Below, one piece after another: positions 61,681-64,000 of a stretch of 64,000 bases of DNA. Where the stretch lies: assembly GCF_003696265.1 (NCBI RefSeq), contig NZ_RFFH01000021.1:36988-100987 (forward strand). The letters are read 5' to 3'. The translations under genes and the position numbers were made by a program. The notes beneath the pieces are model-generated. The model saw only the letters and a list, made by a program, of their open reading frames with translations, searched no databases and was not told the DNA's origin. Each line of letters opens with the position of its first letter. Position 1 is the stretch's first letter. The DNA is from Nocardia stercoris (GTDB lineage: Bacteria > Actinomycetota > Actinomycetes > Mycobacteriales > Mycobacteriaceae).

Positions 61681-62016
61681 TCATGGCGCGCGCGGCCCGT
61701 ACATGATCACCGCGACACCGACCAGGCAGATCAACGCGCCGGTGACGTCCCACCGGTCAGGCCGGAACCCGTCCACGGCCATGCCCCACAACAGCGATCC
61801 GGCGACGAACACACCACCGTAGGCAGCCAGGATGCGCCCGAAGTTCGCGTCGGGCTGCAACGTCGCGACAAATCCGTAGACGCCCAACGCGACAACACCG
61901 GCGCCGATCCAGCCCCAGCCGCGATGCTCGCGCACCCCCCGCCAGACCAGCCAGGCACCACCGATCTCGGCAACAGCGGCCAGGACGAACAAGACGATCG
62001 AGCGCGCCACGGTCAT
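61681..62016 (-). CDS. YnfA-family small membrane protein (UPF0060)
   Basis: 111 residues and four membrane helices (VLFVLAAVAEIGGAWLVWRG, AGVVALGVYGFVATLQP, RILAAYGGVFVAGSLLWGMAVDG, VTGALICLVGVAVIMY). The family signature EIGGAWLVWRGVRE and RILAAYGGVFV is clear. YnfA proteins resemble SMR drug exporters. Last of four genes in the MerR-controlled operon, 22 bp after the preceding stop. Confidence 0.93.
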   Translation of the reverse strand: MTVARSIVLFVLAAVAEIGGAWLVWRGVREHRGWGWIGAGVVALGVYGFVATLQPDANFGRILAAYGGVFVAGSLLWGMAVDGFRPDRWDVTGALICLVGVAVIMYGPRAP

Positions 62017-62038
62017 GAACAGAGCCTAAATGTGTGTC

Positions 62039-62353
62039 TCAGGAAGTCGCGCCAGCCGAAGAACATCCGCACCCCGAGCTCACGCACGACGATTCGACAG
62101 CTCCGCCTGTGCCCGCCGTGGCACACCCACGACGCCGCGCCTCGCTGCGCGACCAGACCAGCCCGACCACACCGATCCCGATGAGCGCGAACCCGATCGG
62201 CTCGAGCCACCCCACGCTCACCAGCGCAGTCCCGCCACCGAGGATCCCCGCCGCGACCAGAACAGGCGCCACACAACACCCAACACATAGCAGCGCGCCG
62301 GCACCGATCGGCGCCCACCAACGCCGCGACCCTGCATTCGAATCAGCATTCAC
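62039..62353 (-). CDS. Small membrane protein with vicinal cysteines, mercury-transport-like
   Basis: 104 residues from GTG 62353. The first membrane helix contains LLCVGCCVAPVLVAAGILGG, the GCC pair in helix 1 that in MerT/MerC-type transporters binds Hg(II). The soluble tail is Cys-rich (SSCVSSGCGCSS). Two or three helices. It overlaps merR by 11 bp. A soft-metal carrier is likely; the metal is not defined. Confidence 0.72.
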   Translation of the reverse strand: MNADSNAGSRRWWAPIGAGALLCVGCCVAPVLVAAGILGGGTALVSVGWLEPIGFALIGIGVVGLVWSRSEARRRGCATAGTGGAVESSCVSSGCGCSSAGATS

Positions 62354-62798
62354 AGGCGCAGCCCCCGACCCTCGCAACGCTGGCGCTTACTTCGAAAGGG
62401 ACTGGACAGGAAGGGATTTCGCTGCAGGCGAGTAGGTCGTCGCAGCCTGCCGCCAGCGCGGCGCGCAGCGTGTCGCGTACCGCGGTGAGCTCGGCCAGCT
62501 TGGCGTCGACCTCGGCCAACTTCGCCGCGGCGCGGGCCTGCAGTCCGGCATCGGCGCGGCGCCGGGCACCGAACCGTGTGGTCGCGAGCAGCTCGCCGAC
62601 CTCGTCGAGAGTGAACCCCAGGCGCTGGGCGGCCTTGATCACCCGCAGCGTCGTGACAGCCTCCTCCGGGTACAGGCGATGTCCGCCCAGTGTGCGGTCC
62701 GGCTCGGCCAGCAACCCCCGGCGTTCGTAGTAGCGCAGGGTCTGCGTGTTCACCCCGACGACCGCAGCGAGCTCGCTGGTACGCAGGGCACCTGTCAT
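62343..62798 (-). CDS. MerR-family metal-responsive regulator
   Basis: 151 residues. Winged-helix DNA-binding domain (LRTSELAAVVGVNTQTLRYYERRGLLAEPDRTLGGHRLYPEEAV), dimerisation helix (ARAAAKLAEVDAKLAELTAVRDTLRAAL) and a Cys-containing effector loop GCDDLLACSEIPSCPVPF. The spacing of these cysteines matches mercury-type MerR proteins of Gram-positive bacteria. A further CACEC tail is unusual. ATGA overlap with the upstream gene. Confidence 0.9.
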   Translation of the reverse strand: MTGALRTSELAAVVGVNTQTLRYYERRGLLAEPDRTLGGHRLYPEEAVTTLRVIKAAQRLGFTLDEVGELLATTRFGARRRADAGLQARAAAKLAEVDAKLAELTAVRDTLRAALAAGCDDLLACSEIPSCPVPFEVSASVARVGGCACEC

Positions 62799-63139
62799 GA
62801 GCGGGTCCCGCTCACGGCCGTGACGCGGGCGGCGAACGCATCGAGGACCTCGACGTAGGCGGCGGGAACTCCGACCTGCATCACCAGGCCGGTCGCGGTG
62901 GTGTCGAAGGTGAAGCTGAAGAACGAGCAGCAGTTCGATTCCCGCGCAGCGAGATCCCGGCCGGCGGGCTCGGCGTCGGCGGCGATGTGCAGGTTCAGCT
63001 TTGTCGCGGAAGGCCGATCGGTGCCGTGTACGAATTCAGCGAAGAACCGGTCGAACTCCGCGATCCTGATCGGTTGTTCCGCAGTCGGGAGCGTGCACGT
63101 GTCCAGCACCCAATCGCCCTGAGCTGGTGAGATCGTCAT
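62795..63139 (-). CDS. Conserved protein with CCSFF motif, mer-operon associated
   Basis: 114 residues. ARESNCCSFFSFTFDTTATGLVMQVGVP with paired Cys is the feature shared by small proteins that sit in actinobacterial mer-type operons. Its N-terminal half (TISPAQGDWVLDTCTLPTAEQPIRIAEFDRFF) adds another Cys and an acidic patch. The role is unknown; possibly it presents the metal to MerR or to the transporter. First gene of the operon; its ATG at 63139 lies where transcription should begin. Confidence 0.72.
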   Translation of the reverse strand: MTISPAQGDWVLDTCTLPTAEQPIRIAEFDRFFAEFVHGTDRPSATKLNLHIAADAEPAGRDLAARESNCCSFFSFTFDTTATGLVMQVGVPAAYVEVLDAFAARVTAVSGTRS

Positions 63140-63146
63140 GAATCCA

Positions 63147-63177
63147 CGGTAAGCCTGTACCTAGGTACAGAATGCAA
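63147..63177 (-). promoter_or_regulatory. MerR-type promoter with 19-bp spacer and perfect dyad
   Basis: On the minus strand, TTGCAT (-35, 63177-63172) and TTACCG (-10, 63152-63147) are 19 bp apart, the over-long spacing of MerR-activated promoters. The spacer holds the perfect palindrome CTGTACCTAGGTACAG (63155-63170). Transcription would start at about 63140, so the first mRNA is likely leaderless. Confidence 0.85.
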
Positions 63178-63438
63178 ACACTGAATCTCTCGCCCACGAA
63201 CCTGCCAATCCAGAGACGAGCACCGTCCCACCCGACAACATGAGCCGAGTGGCAGCACGGCACATCGATGCCACCTACCACCAGCTCAGTGGAAACTTGT
63301 TGCCTGCGTCGGTGTATCACCTGCGCAGGTCGGGCAAGTATCCGCCACCAGGATTTCGCTGGCCCGGATCACCGAATCCCGCTTCGACCGTCAGCGTTCC
63401 CGACGAAAGCCGCTGGTCGCCCCCGGCCGCCGGGTGTG
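63178..63438. other. Non-coding stretch with decayed mobile-element sequence
   Basis: 260 bp upstream of the mer-like promoter. A segment around 63366-63425 resembles 20796-20855 beside the IS3 element (AATCCCgcTTCG, CGTCAGCgTTCC, GCTGGTCG). No gene. Confidence 0.4.
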
Positions 63439-63510
63439 TGGTTTCAGGACATTGCAATCACGTGTCTCAGGACATCGGAAACACCTGTCTCGGGTCATAG
63501 GAAACATGGA
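63439..63510 (+). repeat. Three tandem ~23-bp copies like IS481 terminal repeats
   Basis: Copies at about 63439-63461, 63463-63485 and 63486-63509 share TGTYTCRGGACATnGnAAAC. The pattern resembles IS481-type ends from memory. They lie directly before an IS481-like transposase start. Confidence 0.65.
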
Positions 63511-63511
63511 C

Positions 63512-63532
63512 CGGCACCGGGAGAGTGCCGGG
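63512..63532. other. Short hairpin before the transposase remnant
   Basis: CCGGCAC-CGGGAGA-GTGCCGG, a 7-bp perfect stem directly before the ATG of the IS481-like remnant. Part of the element's leader; function unknown. Confidence 0.5.
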
Positions 63533-63533
63533 C

Positions 63534-63572
63534 ATGTCGAAGGCCCGTCTGGTCATCACCGCCGTTGTCTCC
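63534..63572 (+). pseudogene. IS481-family transposase, first 12 codons only
   Basis: ATG 63534 reads MSKARLVITAVV, the standard start of actinobacterial IS481 transposases (normally continuing VEGRSQSEVAR). The homology stops about 10 bp before the right-hand direct repeat begins at 63581, so the element was cut by the event that placed the repeat. Confidence 0.7.
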
Positions 63573-63580
63573 GTTCATGC

Positions 63581-63911
63581 CGTTGTCGGGATGGAATCGA
63601 AGCCGCTACGCTGCACCACCCCTCACCCGCACAGCCCGCAATAGATCGGCACGGAACGACTTCCGTCCCACGCCGACCCAATTCGAGAACTCCCTGATTA
63701 CCGGAGAAGCCCAGCGGGCGGCGATCCTGACACATGGAGCCGTCACGGAGGAGGTTCGCCACACCCCGACACGACGGACGATGAAATTGAATCGAAACCG
63801 TGGGGTAAACGCGGGGTTGGGCGGAATAGAAACAGGTCAGGACCGGAATAATCCGGCCCTGACCTGCATCTATGGGTGGAGCTAAGGGGACTCGAACCCC
63901 TGACCCCCACA
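63581..63911 (+). repeat. Right copy of the ~330-bp direct repeat ending in a tRNA 3' fragment
   Basis: Partner of 36077-36410. Contains the same sequence order, including the GGGGTAAACGCGGGGTTGGG tract, the covarying hairpin and the tRNA fragment. Together they delimit the 27.5-kb block. Confidence 0.88.
63834..63865 (-). terminator. Hairpin downstream of the tRNA fragment (right copy)
   Basis: Same stem-loop as 36333-36364 with the inner stem changed to CCGGA-ATAA-TCCGG, a compensatory pair change that supports a functional RNA hairpin, probably the tRNA terminator. Confidence 0.7.
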
Positions 63912-63913
63912 CT
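63877..63913 (-). other. tRNA 3' fragment (probable tRNA-Ala), attachment-site remnant
   Basis: Minus strand AGTGTGGGGGTCAGGGG, then the TTCGAGT loop and TAGCTCCA. It extends two to three bases further into the anticodon arm than the left copy. The 5' half (D-arm, anticodon) is not found to the right within the window, so it is not a complete tRNA. Confidence 0.75.
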
Positions 63914-64000
63914 AGGGTTCACTTCGGTTGTAGACCAAGAACACCCGTCTACTCAAATCCGGATCGAAGATGACCAGCGTTTTTCCTTGCCACTCTTTGG
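63912..64000 (-). CDS. C-terminal end of an unidentified protein (partial)
   Basis: At least 28 residues enter from the right edge on the minus strand and stop at a TAG (63914-63912) inside the tRNA fragment: ...WQGKTLVIFDPDLSRRVFLV then YNRSEP. The sequence is protein-like and not a shadow, but too short to identify. A gene ending within an att half-site is typical of an element's terminal gene. Confidence 0.45.
   Translation of the reverse strand, partial: KEWQGKTLVIFDPDLSRRVFLVYNRSEP

Noticed and set aside
63439..63510. CRISPR-like array
   Set aside because: Only three imperfect 23-bp copies, directly adjacent with no spacers; they fit IS481-type ends better. No CRISPR array or cas gene was seen in the window.

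Overview
The window looks like a chromosomal segment of a mycolic-acid actinobacterium, most likely Nocardia or a close relative. Reasons: very high G+C, frequent GTG starts and ATGA/GTGA gene overlaps, WXG100 (ESX-type) proteins, a SigC-like ECF sigma factor, and a convergent copper-ATPase / CopD-CtaG membrane protein pair arranged like Rv0103c-Rv0102 of Mycobacterium tuberculosis. Genus is inferred; no rRNA or complete tRNA is present.

Region 1 (about 0.3-11.4 kb) is a minus-strand run of ten genes: a 64-residue leader protein, a SIR2-like protein, a NUDIX hydrolase, a class IV aminotransferase, a HAD phosphatase, two glycosyltransferases, an inositol-monophosphatase-like phosphatase, an APH-type kinase and a methyltransferase. 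From the SIR2-like gene onward every junction overlaps. A zinc-ribbon/HTH regulator and a creatininase-family amidohydrolase are read divergently. I do not recognise the product; it reads as a glycosylated small-molecule pathway with a possible NAD/ADP-ribose link, and it is the best candidate here for an undescribed system. A frameshifted methyltransferase and a GNAT acetyltransferase follow.

Region 2 (13.3-28.0 kb) is a defence island: type I restriction-modification (hsdM-hsdS-hsdR), an IS3-family insertion sequence with clear terminal inverted repeats, and a complete Wadjet operon (jetA-jetB-jetC-jetD).

Region 3 (28.1-35.9 kb) has a small type VII secretion cassette (two WXG100 proteins, a long protein ending in a zincin HExxH domain, a probable immunity protein, a YbaB-like protein), a SAM methyltransferase, rmuC with a strong terminator, a decayed tyrosine integrase, and a PAS-ANTAR regulator.

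Region 4 (36.1-63.9 kb) is a 27.5-kb block bounded by two direct repeats of about 330 bp. Each ends in the 3' part of a tRNA gene (probably tRNA-Ala), as expected of attachment-site copies. Inside are an AMP-ligase / CoA-transferase / acyl-CoA dehydrogenase set, a metal-type ABC uptake system, a GH88-like hydrolase with an MFS transporter, and a long metal-handling section: SigC-like factor, DsbA-VKOR pair, two CopZ-like proteins, CtpB-like ATPase, CopD-CtaG membrane protein and two DUF5134-like membrane proteins. A nickel module follows (histidine-rich protein, NiCoT permease, Fur/Nur-type regulator with a Nur-like box), then an MFS transporter and a MerR-controlled four-gene operon lacking mercuric reductase. 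A truncated IS481-type transposase start abuts the right-hand repeat, and the C-terminus of another gene enters at the right edge.
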